This document shows positions 55,752 to 64,000 of a stretch of DNA of 64,000 nucleotides, in pieces. The DNA is from an uncultured Pirellulaceae bacterium (GTDB taxonomy: Bacteria; Planctomycetota; Planctomycetia; Pirellulales; Pirellulaceae), in the NCBI GenBank assembly GCA_937967505.1, contig CALCJM010000004.1, positions 1-64,000 on the forward strand, given 5' to 3'. The notes beneath the pieces are model-generated. The model saw nothing but the letters and a program-made list of their open reading frames with translations, was not told where the DNA came from and did not search any database. The stretch's first letter is position 1; each line of letters begins with the position of its first letter. The position numbers and the translations under genes were made by a program.

Positions 55752-57884
55752 CTAAGAGTGGTTCGCCAGAGACTCGTAGACGTTTTCGGCAATCTCGATC
55801 GTGACGCGCGAAACTTCCAGCAGTTCTTCTGCCGGGATGGGCCAGTTGCCTCCGAATCGAACTGAAGAAATGAATGCCTCGAGTTCTGCCGAATGCCCTT
55901 TGTCTTGGCTGGAAGTCTTGAGTTTCCTCTTGCCGCCAATCTCCAGCGATTTGCGGAAATTGTCACAGGTCGAAACTTTCCCACCGCTGAAAACTTCAAT
56001 GCGTTCTTTTGGAAAATCCTTACTGCCATTAGCTAAATAGTGGATGGTTGCGATTGAACCATCTGCGAAGCCCAACTGGATGGAAACGCAGTCTCCTAGG
56101 CGACCGTCTCCCCCACACATAGGCATTGCTTGGTGAGAAACAATGGCGCTTCCCGCAAGAAAGCGCGCGAGATCGATGAAGTGACAACCTTCACCAATGA
56201 TTCGCCCCCCACCAACATTCAGATCTTGGGTCCAGTGATCTCCCGGAATCGCGCCGGCGTTGATCGTCAACACAATTGATTTGGGGCCTGCGTTCGACAA
56301 AAGCCACTTCTTCATCTCGACGACATGCGGCGAAAACCTTCTGTTGAATCCCACCATCAAGATCTGGTCAGGGTGTCGCCGCATCGCTTCGGTGACTTGC
56401 TCCAGTTGTCCGTGGTTCAATGCCAGCGGTTTCTCAACAAACACGTGCTTGCCCGCATCAAGTGCTTCGCAAACCATGGCCGCGTGGCTGTTGTGTGGTG
56501 TCGTAATGAACACTGCATCGATATCAGGATCGGCCATTGCGGCAGATGAATCACTAGAGACATTCTCAAAACCGAACTTCTCCCCTGCGTGAGCAGCCGA
56601 GACGCCAGTGCTGCTGACAATCGTTTTGCGAATTGCTTCGCCGGGTAAAAGGGGCAGCAACATGCGTGTGGTGAAACCGCCGGCTCCAATAAAGGCCACG
56701 GCGGGATCGTTTGTTTTTTCGCCAATAGAAGTGTTGCCAACTTTCAGAACACGCTGCCGCTTCTCTGAATCAGCCGATTCATCTTCGGCATATTCCAGTA
56801 CGATTCCCATCGCGCCTTTTTCGCTGACAGCTTGGTATCCGGCCAATGCATCGTCAAAATTGAACCGGTGGGTAATTAGCGAATCAACGACCAGCTTCCC
56901 TTCGGCCATCAAGCCCAAAACCGCTTCAAAGTTTCTCTGCTCCGTCCAGCGCACGAATCCAACAGGATAATCCAGACCTGCCTTCTCGTAGTTGGGGTCG
57001 TAGCGTCCCGGACCGTAGGAACACGACACCTGAAACGAGAGTTCTTTTTCATAGAAGTCCGCTCGTTGCAGATTCAGACCAATTACTCCAACCAAAACGA
57101 TACGACCACGTTGGCGGCACATCGTTGCGGCCTGATGAATTAGTTCGTCGCTTTTGGTTGATGCTGTGATCAGGACGCCATCAACGCCAACACCGTCAGT
57201 CCATGCTTCAGCGACTTTGACGGGATCCTGTCCGGACGAAAGATCGACCGTTTCGGCACCGAACTGCCGGGCCAGTTCGAGTTTCCTTTTGTCGAAGTCA
57301 ATTCCCAAAACCTTGCAACCGTGAGCACGCAGCATTTGAACCGTCAATAGGCCGATTAACCCAAGCCCGCTGACAACGATACGTTCGCCAAGCGTTGGTT
57401 GGATGAGACGCACTCCCTGCAATCCGATGGATGATACAACCGTAAACGCCGCCTGGTCATTGGAGACGGAGTCGGGAATCTTCGCTGTCAGATTTTGCGG
57501 CACAACCACCATTTCTGCGTGTGGCCCATTACTGACAATCCGATCCCCAACGGAATAGCCACTGCCTAAATCTGATTCAACAACCTTTCCAACGTTGCAA
57601 TACCCAAGTGGAATCGGTGTCTCCAGCTTTGCCTTCACAGCATCGAGTGTCGTCCAGAGACCATCGGTCTTTACTTTCTGCAGCACCTGCTTAACTTTAT
57701 CCGGCTGCGAGCGGGCTTTGGCGATCAAACTGCCTTTGCCAAAGTCGATCAGCATCTTCTCAGTGCCAAGAGACACAAGAGAGCGTGTCGTCTGAATTAG
57801 CACCAAACCGGCCCCTCGACGTGGACAAGGTACGTCCGCAAGCAAGGTTTCCCCATTGCCAAGATTTTGTAAAATTTGCTTCAT
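55752..57884 (-). CDS. Bi-domain oxidoreductase (zinc-type alcohol dehydrogenase + Gfo/Idh/MocA)
   Basis: 710 aa. The first ~365 residues are an MDR/zinc-alcohol-dehydrogenase-like domain (PLGYCNVGKVVE, RIVVSGLGLIGLLTVQMLRAHG); the rest is a Gfo/Idh/MocA domain (VAFIGAGGFTTRMLLPLL, HNSHAAMVCEALDAGKHVFVEKPLAL with the conserved EKP, GEGCHFIDLARFL). Such two-domain proteins occur in polysaccharide loci next to heparinase-like genes and probably modify a nucleotide sugar or a sugar residue by coupled redox steps. The reaction is not established. Its ATG overlaps the previous stop by 4 bp (ATGA). Confidence 0.92.
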   Translation of the reverse strand: MKQILQNLGNGETLLADVPCPRRGAGLVLIQTTRSLVSLGTEKMLIDFGKGSLIAKARSQPDKVKQVLQKVKTDGLWTTLDAVKAKLETPIPLGYCNVGKVVESDLGSGYSVGDRIVSNGPHAEMVVVPQNLTAKIPDSVSNDQAAFTVVSSIGLQGVRLIQPTLGERIVVSGLGLIGLLTVQMLRAHGCKVLGIDFDKRKLELARQFGAETVDLSSGQDPVKVAEAWTDGVGVDGVLITASTKSDELIHQAATMCRQRGRIVLVGVIGLNLQRADFYEKELSFQVSCSYGPGRYDPNYEKAGLDYPVGFVRWTEQRNFEAVLGLMAEGKLVVDSLITHRFNFDDALAGYQAVSEKGAMGIVLEYAEDESADSEKRQRVLKVGNTSIGEKTNDPAVAFIGAGGFTTRMLLPLLPGEAIRKTIVSSTGVSAAHAGEKFGFENVSSDSSAAMADPDIDAVFITTPHNSHAAMVCEALDAGKHVFVEKPLALNHGQLEQVTEAMRRHPDQILMVGFNRRFSPHVVEMKKWLLSNAGPKSIVLTINAGAIPGDHWTQDLNVGGGRIIGEGCHFIDLARFLAGSAIVSHQAMPMCGGDGRLGDCVSIQLGFADGSIATIHYLANGSKDFPKERIEVFSGGKVSTCDNFRKSLEIGGKRKLKTSSQDKGHSAELEAFISSVRFGGNWPIPAEELLEVSRVTIEIAENVYESLANHS

Positions 57885-58921
57885 GTTTGTGGATACAAAT
57901 ATTCAATAAAGTCATGAATTCTGTTTCGAATGACAATTTCCGAAGGTGGTGTTTCTTGGCTGATCGTGTACGCGACTTGTCGGGCAATATCGGCGGGGTT
58001 AAGCGGGTCAAAGCGTACCGATGGATTAATCACCGCATCAAAAAATTTTCGATCGGAGAGTAAAACCCGACAGTCCATCAAACATCCTTCGACCAACCCC
58101 AGACCAATCGTTTCCAGCAACGATGGAAAGATGACGTATTTCATTCCTGCCGTCAGCGCTAACACTTGGTCTCTGGGCAAGATGCCGTGGTTAATGACGT
58201 TGATGTTTTGTTCGTTTAATTGCTTGATCCGGCTGGCGGTGACGGTATCTGAATCCGGTACGGTTAAATGCAGTTCGGGATGTAGATGGTGTTTTTGGTG
58301 GAGAATCTCCCACGCGTCCAACAGACACCGATGGTTCTTGTGAATAGATGAATCGCTGACGTATACATAGCCGTTGGATTTGGGTTTTCCGCGATAGGTT
58401 TCCGTTTCAGCGAGTAGGCGGCTTTCGTCGAAAAACGGAAATAAATGGCATTGCGCGCGATGCACGCGGTACTGAATCGCAAAATTTTCTTCGATTGCCG
58501 ATGTCTGAAAAACCCAGTTGTCGGTGTTCCCCTTGTAATTTTTGATACAGCGTCGAAGCCAAAAGTAACGTACGCGGTTTTTCAGATCGTAACGGCACTC
58601 GTTGTCCAACCGTTTGATCAGGTGAGCGTTATGAAAGTAAGTGACAACCTTTGTGTTTTTGATTTTGCGACGCGGTGGTAGATTGCCAAAGCAAAGCAAA
58701 GTGTCGGGACTATGGGTTGCAACTGCTTGTTCAAGTATCATTTGGCGAGCTTGTGACATCGGACGGATCGATCCGCAACGATCAATGCGCCGATCTTGAG
58801 CCAGGGGTAATCGATCACTGACGATGGCATGAAAAGTGCGGTCACCAAGAGATTCCAGCAGGAACTTCAACAGCACCCCACCTCCCCCCGGGCTTATATT
58901 TGTTGCATCAATCAACAACAT
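57881..58921 (-). CDS. Glycosyltransferase, GT4-like
   Basis: 346 aa. N-terminal MLLIDATNISPGGGGVLLKFLLE resembles the glycine-rich start of many GT4 proteins; the C-terminal half (VYVSDSSIHKNHRCLLDAWEIL, GILPRDQVLALTAGMKYVIFPSLLETIGLGLVEGCLM) has the donor-site ExxG-type region. The sugar specificity cannot be inferred. It ends in a 4-bp overlap with the bi-domain oxidoreductase. Confidence 0.85.
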   Translation of the reverse strand: MLLIDATNISPGGGGVLLKFLLESLGDRTFHAIVSDRLPLAQDRRIDRCGSIRPMSQARQMILEQAVATHSPDTLLCFGNLPPRRKIKNTKVVTYFHNAHLIKRLDNECRYDLKNRVRYFWLRRCIKNYKGNTDNWVFQTSAIEENFAIQYRVHRAQCHLFPFFDESRLLAETETYRGKPKSNGYVYVSDSSIHKNHRCLLDAWEILHQKHHLHPELHLTVPDSDTVTASRIKQLNEQNINVINHGILPRDQVLALTAGMKYVIFPSLLETIGLGLVEGCLMDCRVLLSDRKFFDAVINPSVRFDPLNPADIARQVAYTISQETPPSEIVIRNRIHDFIEYLYPQT

Positions 58922-58957
58922 CGCGCCGATCCAGTTTGATAAAAATACTGACTTGTA

Positions 58958-59629
58958 TCAAGGGTTGATCGCTTCGACGAACACGCTTTCGGGGTCTCGT
59001 TCGCTCAAATTTAATTGACCCGGTGATTCGATTCGAGTTGTACCACTGGGGGCGACCTGCGGATCGACGAAACCGGCTTCCGCCAGTAACCTACACATTG
59101 ATGGGCCATCGTACATCCATTTATGGTCGCGATCGCCAAGGTACAGTTGTTTTAAAATCGCGAAGGTTGATTTCGGTTTGTTTCGCGGTAGTTTGGTGTG
59201 CCTGATGAATTCGTCGGCGTCTCCATCTTTTAAATAGTTTTCCACTTGCCAAGCAATGTTGGGAACCGCAATCCTGATGACGCCTCCGGGCATCAGTGCG
59301 CGCCGCGCTTCTTTGAGAAAGGTGTGGGCGTCTTCGCGGTACAAATGTTCGACCATGTGGCAGGAATATATGACGGCGACCGAACCGTTTTGATCAGGCA
59401 ACCCTTTAGAGACATCGACCCATTGGATGTTGGCAGATTTCGCAAATTCAATGAACTTGCGTTGGTCGGCATTGATTCGTCCCAGCTTCTCCAAAATCCA
59501 ACGCGTTGCCGGGCGTCGGGCAAGTTTGATGCTGAAGGAACCGTCGTAGTTTTTCCATCCATCAGTCGGAGTCATCCCGCAACCGATGTTGATCTTGACT
59601 GATGTGTTTGAGGTGGGTGAGTTAGTCAT
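58958..59629 (-). CDS. SAM-dependent methyltransferase
   Basis: 223 aa, class I methyltransferase (Methyltransf_11-like). Motif I is VKINIGCGMTPTDGWKNYD, with the IGCG loop; VIYSCHMVEHLYRED and ALMPGGVIRIAVPNI follow. The ATG at 59629 is preferred over a TTG at 59644. It lies 36 bp before the glycosyltransferase gene and is likely to methylate a sugar or polysaccharide terminus, by context. Confidence 0.85.
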   Translation of the reverse strand: MTNSPTSNTSVKINIGCGMTPTDGWKNYDGSFSIKLARRPATRWILEKLGRINADQRKFIEFAKSANIQWVDVSKGLPDQNGSVAVIYSCHMVEHLYREDAHTFLKEARRALMPGGVIRIAVPNIAWQVENYLKDGDADEFIRHTKLPRNKPKSTFAILKQLYLGDRDHKWMYDGPSMCRLLAEAGFVDPQVAPSGTTRIESPGQLNLSERDPESVFVEAINP

Positions 59630-59718
59630 ATTTGGTGTAAACAAGGAAATATTTCAAACTGTAAGACAGTTACGGCTGTCTATTTCACTGCAATAGGGTG
59701 AACTTGACACGGTTGTTG

Positions 59719-60426
59719 TTAAACTGGAATTTCGTTCAGGTTCCATAGAGCCAGTCGTTTGTCCGCAAAATTTCCATTTCCTTCAGTACACTTTTCATCG
59801 ATCGACTCCAGTGGAGCAGGAAAATTAAAGGGTGCCAGCCGGAAATTCAAAGGACGCCAATTGCCAGTTGCGATATCGCGATTTTCTTTGCGGTCGTCGA
59901 ACGTGGTCGTTAGCAGGAAGGATGCGCCGCTGCGTTTGATATTCTCCAACGCCTCGTGGATATCCGCGAAAGATAAATGGACAAGACAGTCCCTGCATAA
60001 GATGAGATCCACGTGCGGTAGATCTGATTTTCTCAAATCCAATTGCTGAAACGAAATGTGTTCGGTTCCGAAAAGCCCAACGTTTTTCTCAATTAGGTCC
60101 TTAACAATATCGGCACCAACGTAACTAACGCCATCCAAGGCCACAAGGTCCATCCAGTGAAAGTCACCACAGGGAATGTCGAGCATCTTTTTAACGGAGT
60201 GTTTTTCCAGCAAACCCGGCAAAGCGGAAACGATCTCTCCAGTTTGGTCATCATCGGAGCCTCGTCCGGAAACCGATTGACGCCCAGACCAACCGTTGCG
60301 TTGGTAGATACTGGTAAATACATCTTCAGCGGAACGCCGTTGAAGTGATTTTGCCCGTATGAATCCCAATAGTGCACGGGCTCCCGGGACGTTTCTAAGT
60401 ATATTTTTGACTACAGACAATCTCAT
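59719..60426 (-). CDS. SAM-dependent methyltransferase
   Basis: 235 aa, class I methyltransferase. Motif I is MLDIPCGDFHWMDLVAL, followed by YVGADIVKDLIEKN, DLILCRDCLVHLSFADI and FLLTTTFDD. The C-terminus GNFADKRLALWNL resembles family members in surface-polysaccharide clusters. It is not a paralogue closely similar to the neighbouring 223-aa methyltransferase, so two different positions may be methylated. Start ATG 60426. Confidence 0.82.
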   Translation of the reverse strand: MRLSVVKNILRNVPGARALLGFIRAKSLQRRSAEDVFTSIYQRNGWSGRQSVSGRGSDDDQTGEIVSALPGLLEKHSVKKMLDIPCGDFHWMDLVALDGVSYVGADIVKDLIEKNVGLFGTEHISFQQLDLRKSDLPHVDLILCRDCLVHLSFADIHEALENIKRSGASFLLTTTFDDRKENRDIATGNWRPLNFRLAPFNFPAPLESIDEKCTEGNGNFADKRLALWNLNEIPV

Positions 60427-60554
60427 TGTTTTTAAACATTATTTTGTGTTTTAGGGTGGGCTGACCAAATCACCGACGACGTTTCATCAAGCTGCCTTGT
60501 GTTTTGTCAGCATTAAAAATCGGGTGAGCGGTTTTTCGATGTTCCCTGTGATTG

Positions 60555-60719
60555 ATGGTTTGGGGCAATATGAAACTTGGGATTCCCTACAACCTAATTC
60601 AAGCCGAAAAAAACACTAGCGTTGGAGTTGACGAACGGCTTCACGGTGATGGAAATTACATTATTGTCGATGGAGTCGGTTTCCACGAGTGTGTTATATC
60701 CCAATATTTGCCAGCTTAA
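60555..60719 (+). CDS. Possible small protein on the opposite strand (54 aa)
   Basis: An ORF from ATG 60555 (or ATG 60570, 49 aa) to TAA 60719 in the 289-bp gap between two - strand genes. The predicted peptide (KLGIPYNLIQAEKNTSVGVD, then HGDGNYIIVDGVGFHE) looks protein-like, but no family is recognised and the ribosome binding site is weak. It overlaps the glycosyltransferase stop by a few bases. It could be a relic or chance. Confidence 0.2.
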   Translation: MVWGNMKLGIPYNLIQAEKNTSVGVDERLHGDGNYIIVDGVGFHECVISQYLPA

Positions 60720-61879
60720 TGGCGACTGCGTGCAGTAGTCGCATGTTCAATCGCGCGGTTAAATCCGTCTACCATCCGATCCATGGAATAGACTTCTGAG
60801 ACGGTCCGCAGGGCAGCGGAGGATATTTTCCGTTTGAGGTCTACATCGTTGATTACTTGCTGTACCTGTTTGATCGCTTGATCAACGTCGCCTTCGGGGA
60901 AGGTAAAACCGTTGACACCCTCTTCCAAAGATTCCAATTCAGGATTGCGCTGCTGCGGATGACTACCTGCGATGACCGGCAATCCGTACCCAAAAGCGTG
61001 CAAAATGCTCAACCCAATCTGGGCAGGGTAGAAAAAAACATCCGCGGTTAAAAACCAAGGGGCCAATTCACTTTGATTATAAATTGCGCCCAAGAACAAA
61101 ATTGAATCACCGACCCCTGACTGCGTAGCCAAAGTTTTGATACGGTGCTGTTCATCATTCCCACTACCAATAATTGCGGCTTTTATGTTTGGACAGTTCT
61201 TTTTCAGCCTCTTGACCACTTCAACCAACACCTCCAATTGATTGCGCCGTTTGATTCGGGATACAAATAACAATAGCGGACCGTCACCTATCCCTTGAGC
61301 CTCGCGAAACGCTTGTAGTGATTTATCTTTCCAGTTCGCGGCCGCCATCTGAACAGGCGCTTGGTCAATCGAGTTGAGCGCTGCAAACGTTTTGTCCTTG
61401 TATGGCGTCTCAGCTGCAATGCGTTTTGCCGCTGATAAACCGTAACACACGATGCTGTCTGCCAATGGGAAGAGAACACGATCGCGAATTAAATTGCCAA
61501 ATCGCGATTTTCTTTTGGAGGCATGATGTCCCCAAAGGATAACCTTGACGCCGTTCATTTTGGCCCGAAGGATACCCGGGATCAGCGTTGCGTAACGGAT
61601 ATTGCAACTGAAAATCAAAACATCACAGTGTTTTTTGGTGGCATATTTGAGTTGAGTTGAGGACCAAACTAGGCGTCCACCCAACGGAAACTTCTCGGGG
61701 GCAAGTTTTGCAAAAAAACCGTCGGCTGGGGCGTTTTTGATATTTGGCGATTCGCCGTGAATAACAGAAACATCTTGGATGTCGTCCAATTCTGCCAGTG
61801 ATCGAAAAAATGGAATGCGATACTCGGCAAGTACCGGTTGTTGAAAGATCACGCGGGTCAAAATACTATTCTCATTCAA
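60716..61879 (-). CDS. Glycosyltransferase, GT4-like
   Basis: 387 aa from a TTG at 61879. No in-frame ATG exists near the start; TTG 61861 or GTG 61855 would give the family-like start MTRVIFQQPVLAEYRIPFF, so a non-ATG start is needed in any case. GT-B fold with FVSRIKRRNQLEVLVEVVKRL, IIGSGNDEQH, and the donor-site HAFGYGLPVIAGSHPQQRNPE...EEGVNGFTFPEGD. The role is addition of a sugar in the surface polysaccharide. Confidence 0.85.
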   Translation of the reverse strand: MNENSILTRVIFQQPVLAEYRIPFFRSLAELDDIQDVSVIHGESPNIKNAPADGFFAKLAPEKFPLGGRLVWSSTQLKYATKKHCDVLIFSCNIRYATLIPGILRAKMNGVKVILWGHHASKRKSRFGNLIRDRVLFPLADSIVCYGLSAAKRIAAETPYKDKTFAALNSIDQAPVQMAAANWKDKSLQAFREAQGIGDGPLLLFVSRIKRRNQLEVLVEVVKRLKKNCPNIKAAIIGSGNDEQHRIKTLATQSGVGDSILFLGAIYNQSELAPWFLTADVFFYPAQIGLSILHAFGYGLPVIAGSHPQQRNPELESLEEGVNGFTFPEGDVDQAIKQVQQVINDVDLKRKISSAALRTVSEVYSMDRMVDGFNRAIEHATTARSRH

Positions 61880-61918
61880 GCAAACCCTATTGGCGGTCGT
61901 TGGGCGGCGGGTTGACGA

Positions 61919-63193
61919 TTACCCCCTGTTTCGCCCGACGAATAGTCGTACCACCATCATCGATAATACAAATGCAACGAGGATACTCAACGCCATGATA
62001 TCGAGGAAAAAATTGACCTCGCCCCGAGATGTCGCAAAAATGTCACCTAGCGCTGCGGCCAGCGGAACACGGTACAACGGGGTGGCTTTCGCCAATACTA
62101 GGGAATCGAGAAATTTAAATAAAAGTGCAAGCAAAAACGCATACAAAAATAACGCGTACCAACCACCTTCTGCCGATGCGTGACCAATCAAACCGGCACC
62201 TACGTTCAACCCGCCAACGCGTTTCAGGTTAGCCATCTTGGGGATGTTAATTCCCAAGCCTTGAGGTTTTCCAGCCCAAATTGACCGTGGCACCGCGATC
62301 CAGAAAAACGCTCCAATGGTGTGGCAGTGCCGGTATTTAAATCGTCTGGGGTGATGATGCAGACACCAAATTGAAATTGGAGCCGCTCCTTGAAAGGTTG
62401 CAATTCTGGAAAACCCTCTGACTGTATCGGCAGGTACCATCAACTCGACGGCTTCTTGGACCGATTTGGGACGTTTGCCGCGCACTTCTGAAAATTTTGC
62501 CAGGACGATCAACATCGGCAAAACGACAATCGCACTATAAATCATTAACTTGGGAATATTTGCGGAGAACGAGACCCGGTAGAAAACCACCCAAGCGATG
62601 ACACCTGCAATCGATACCATGCCTCGCCTGCCAAATTCTGTAAACTGCGGGAAGCAACTTAATGCGGCAATGATTACGAGGTAAGCAATGTAAGTGGGAT
62701 GTTTGACCCGGCTAGACCATCCCCATGCCGCAAACCCGGTTGCTGCCACACCAATGCCAGTTGCAATGAACTGGAGCAAATCTTGTAAAACAAAAAAACC
62801 GACAAGCCACGAACCGATACAACAGGAGGTCAGGATCGACGCTACTCGAAAGCAATCTTTAGCTCGCAGCGGGTGTTTGGGGATGTAGGGTCGAACTCTA
62901 ATACGAATCAATTCGTAACAGACAAAGAATGAAATTACAAATGCATTTAGCATGAAACAGTAGATGAGGGTAGTTTCCAAGTTACGTTCGGTAACTAGGT
63001 ACGCCCACCAACCATTCGCGTCGCGATCAAAGAGCCAGCTAAAAATCCCAAATGATTGAAAGTACAAAAAGCCCGTGATAAACACATTTCGCAGACTGAA
63101 TAATTGCACTTTTGCGGCTTTATGATCCAATATGATTTTGCCAATCACAATCGTGATACATAAAATATTTAATACTGTGCAGAGAAAAACCAT
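61919..63193 (-). CDS. O-antigen polymerase-like membrane protein (Wzy-type)
   Basis: 424 aa with about ten to twelve hydrophobic segments, ending in a short basic tail. Features fit oligosaccharide repeat-unit polymerases: a large central loop with FGRRGMVSIAGVIAWV and a later segment with FWIAVPRSIWAGKPQGLGI, and low sequence similarity typical of Wzy. It would join lipid-linked repeat units in the periplasm. Placement between glycosyltransferase genes supports this. Start ATG 63193. Confidence 0.78.
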   Translation of the reverse strand: MVFLCTVLNILCITIVIGKIILDHKAAKVQLFSLRNVFITGFLYFQSFGIFSWLFDRDANGWWAYLVTERNLETTLIYCFMLNAFVISFFVCYELIRIRVRPYIPKHPLRAKDCFRVASILTSCCIGSWLVGFFVLQDLLQFIATGIGVAATGFAAWGWSSRVKHPTYIAYLVIIAALSCFPQFTEFGRRGMVSIAGVIAWVVFYRVSFSANIPKLMIYSAIVVLPMLIVLAKFSEVRGKRPKSVQEAVELMVPADTVRGFSRIATFQGAAPISIWCLHHHPRRFKYRHCHTIGAFFWIAVPRSIWAGKPQGLGINIPKMANLKRVGGLNVGAGLIGHASAEGGWYALFLYAFLLALLFKFLDSLVLAKATPLYRVPLAAALGDIFATSRGEVNFFLDIMALSILVAFVLSMMVVRLFVGRNRG

Positions 63194-63211
63194 TTGCTTA
63201 TATCGGCAGGA

Positions 63212-63496
63212 TTAGATCTTGTTAATGCCATTAAACACAAGGGGTGCAGTCTGCTCTGTAGCACCCAACCCCGGGCATTTTGACAGATTCTTCAACTGGT
63301 GGTCCCGTTTGTCGATAGTCAACATCACTTGAAGCGTAGTCTCTGAGTCTGAAAACCGACAACTTTCACGGAAAATCGCTGCTGGCAACCTGACTGCACC
63401 CAACACGAGAATGTAGACGCTGTATCGCAAACGTACCTGATCATTATTGTACCGGTCGATCTGCCGGACTGGGAACATTGAATTTCGTACAAGCAT
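63212..63496 (-). CDS. Possible small hypothetical protein
   Basis: 94 aa (88 aa from the second Met at 63478), in a different frame from the glycosyltransferase upstream, whose 3' end it overlaps by 53 bp. It stops 18 bp before the Wzy-like start. No domain, signal peptide or family is recognised, so the reading frame may be chance; it is listed because the 250-bp gap otherwise holds nothing. Confidence 0.25.
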   Translation of the reverse strand: MLVRNSMFPVRQIDRYNNDQVRLRYSVYILVLGAVRLPAAIFRESCRFSDSETTLQVMLTIDKRDHQLKNLSKCPGLGATEQTAPLVFNGINKI

Positions 63497-64000
63497 TTTT
63501 TAACGCTGAATATTTAAATCGTTTTTGTTTGATCAAATGGCGAAGTAAGCGATAGACTTCGTTTGAAACAGGCTTTCTCGTTTTTCGCAGACGAAAGTAA
63601 TCCATGATTCCATCAAAACAGCCGGTCAGAGCATCCCATATTTCTCCGGTTTTGAGACCCAGCAGAAGATGGTTGATGATGGTGGAAAGCGTATGCCACC
63701 ATAGATCAGGGGTCGGTAGTAAAGCCCAGCCAAAGGCGAGGCTGTTGCGTGTGTTGAAGTAGACGATACGCTTGTTTTGATTCCCGTTGGACGCTACGGG
63801 AAAGTGGTCGATGTGGCATTGTTCAGCAATTTTGATGAATAAGCCTTGTTCGGCAAATCGTATTGCCACACTACGTTCTTCGCTTTGCCTTCCATTACCG
63901 ATGTACCCACCAATTTGTTTAAAGACTCTTGCCCGAAGCGCATTCGCGCCACCGCTAAAATTGCAGCTACAGAGAAAATCTTCCTCGCGCGTGGTGGCGA
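63444..64000 (-). CDS. Glycosyltransferase family 2 (5' partial)
   Basis: C-terminal ~185 residues of a GT2-type transferase, open to the window edge. The visible start ATTREEDFLCSCNFSGGANA, followed by the GGYIGNGRQSEERSVAIRFAEQG segment, has the GGAN and EE acceptor-site features of GT2 enzymes (base in the EE motif). The C-terminal ~110 residues are helical and basic. It is the first gene visible of the polysaccharide operon read on the - strand. Confidence 0.85.
   Translation of the reverse strand, partial: ATTREEDFLCSCNFSGGANALRARVFKQIGGYIGNGRQSEERSVAIRFAEQGLFIKIAEQCHIDHFPVASNGNQNKRIVYFNTRNSLAFGWALLPTPDLWWHTLSTIINHLLLGLKTGEIWDALTGCFDGIMDYFRLRKTRKPVSNEVYRLLRHLIKQKRFKYSALKNACTKFNVPSPADRPVQ

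Overview
The window looks like a chromosome segment of a planctomycete, most likely a Pirellulales/Rhodopirellula-type bacterium. The support is a PSD1-family protein (cytochrome-like CxxCH plus DUF1549/DUF1553) followed by a DUF1501 protein with a twin-arginine leader, a secreted PQQ-type propeller protein and a PEP-CTERM protein, beside an alternative-complex-III / caa3-oxidase operon. This taxonomic reading is inference; no rRNA or marker gene is present.

Region 1 (1-14.5 kb, + strand) is a respiratory operon: the 3' part of actB, actC, a fused actD-actE, actF, a 103-aa one-helix protein, a SCO copper chaperone, and a caa3 cytochrome oxidase (ctaC with fused cytochrome c, ctaD, ctaE, ctaF, and a second subunit-III-like protein). 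Quinol would be oxidised by ACIII and electrons passed through c-type hemes to CuA and the heme-copper site. Several subunits carry His/Asp-rich segments.

Region 2 (14.7-25.5 kb, + strand) holds PSD1, DUF1501, the PQQ-like protein, a PEP-CTERM protein and a fused HyuA-HyuB oxoprolinase/hydantoinase. Region 3 (25.7-35.1 kb) holds ilvN-ilvB (acetolactate synthase), an endonuclease/exonuclease/phosphatase-fold protein, a GT-C-like membrane protein, a rhomboid-fold protein that has lost its catalytic residues, a parvulin and an alkaline phosphatase.

Region 4 (35.2-41.5 kb) is a sugar-acid catabolic locus: a YjhG/YagF-type xylonate dehydratase and a GntP permease on the - strand, divergent from a FAH-fold 2-keto-3-deoxy-pentonate dehydratase and a 2-oxoglutarate-semialdehyde dehydrogenase on the + strand. 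Together they would take imported xylonate to 2-oxoglutarate (Weimberg-type). A nuclease/transposase remnant lies between the two - strand genes, and two perfect inverted repeats lie in the divergent promoter region.

Region 5 (41.6-45.7 kb) is a two-component pair (PAS histidine kinase and REC-HD-GYP regulator) plus surE. Region 6 (45.7-64 kb, - strand) is a surface-polysaccharide locus: nucleotide-sugar epimerase, wecB, wecC, heparinase-fold protein, several glycosyltransferases, a bi-domain oxidoreductase, two methyltransferases, a Wzy-like polymerase and a glycosyltransferase cut by the window end. A large FAD/Fe-S dehydrogenase and a short tandem-repeat array interrupt it. No tRNA, rRNA, CRISPR array or intact insertion sequence was seen.
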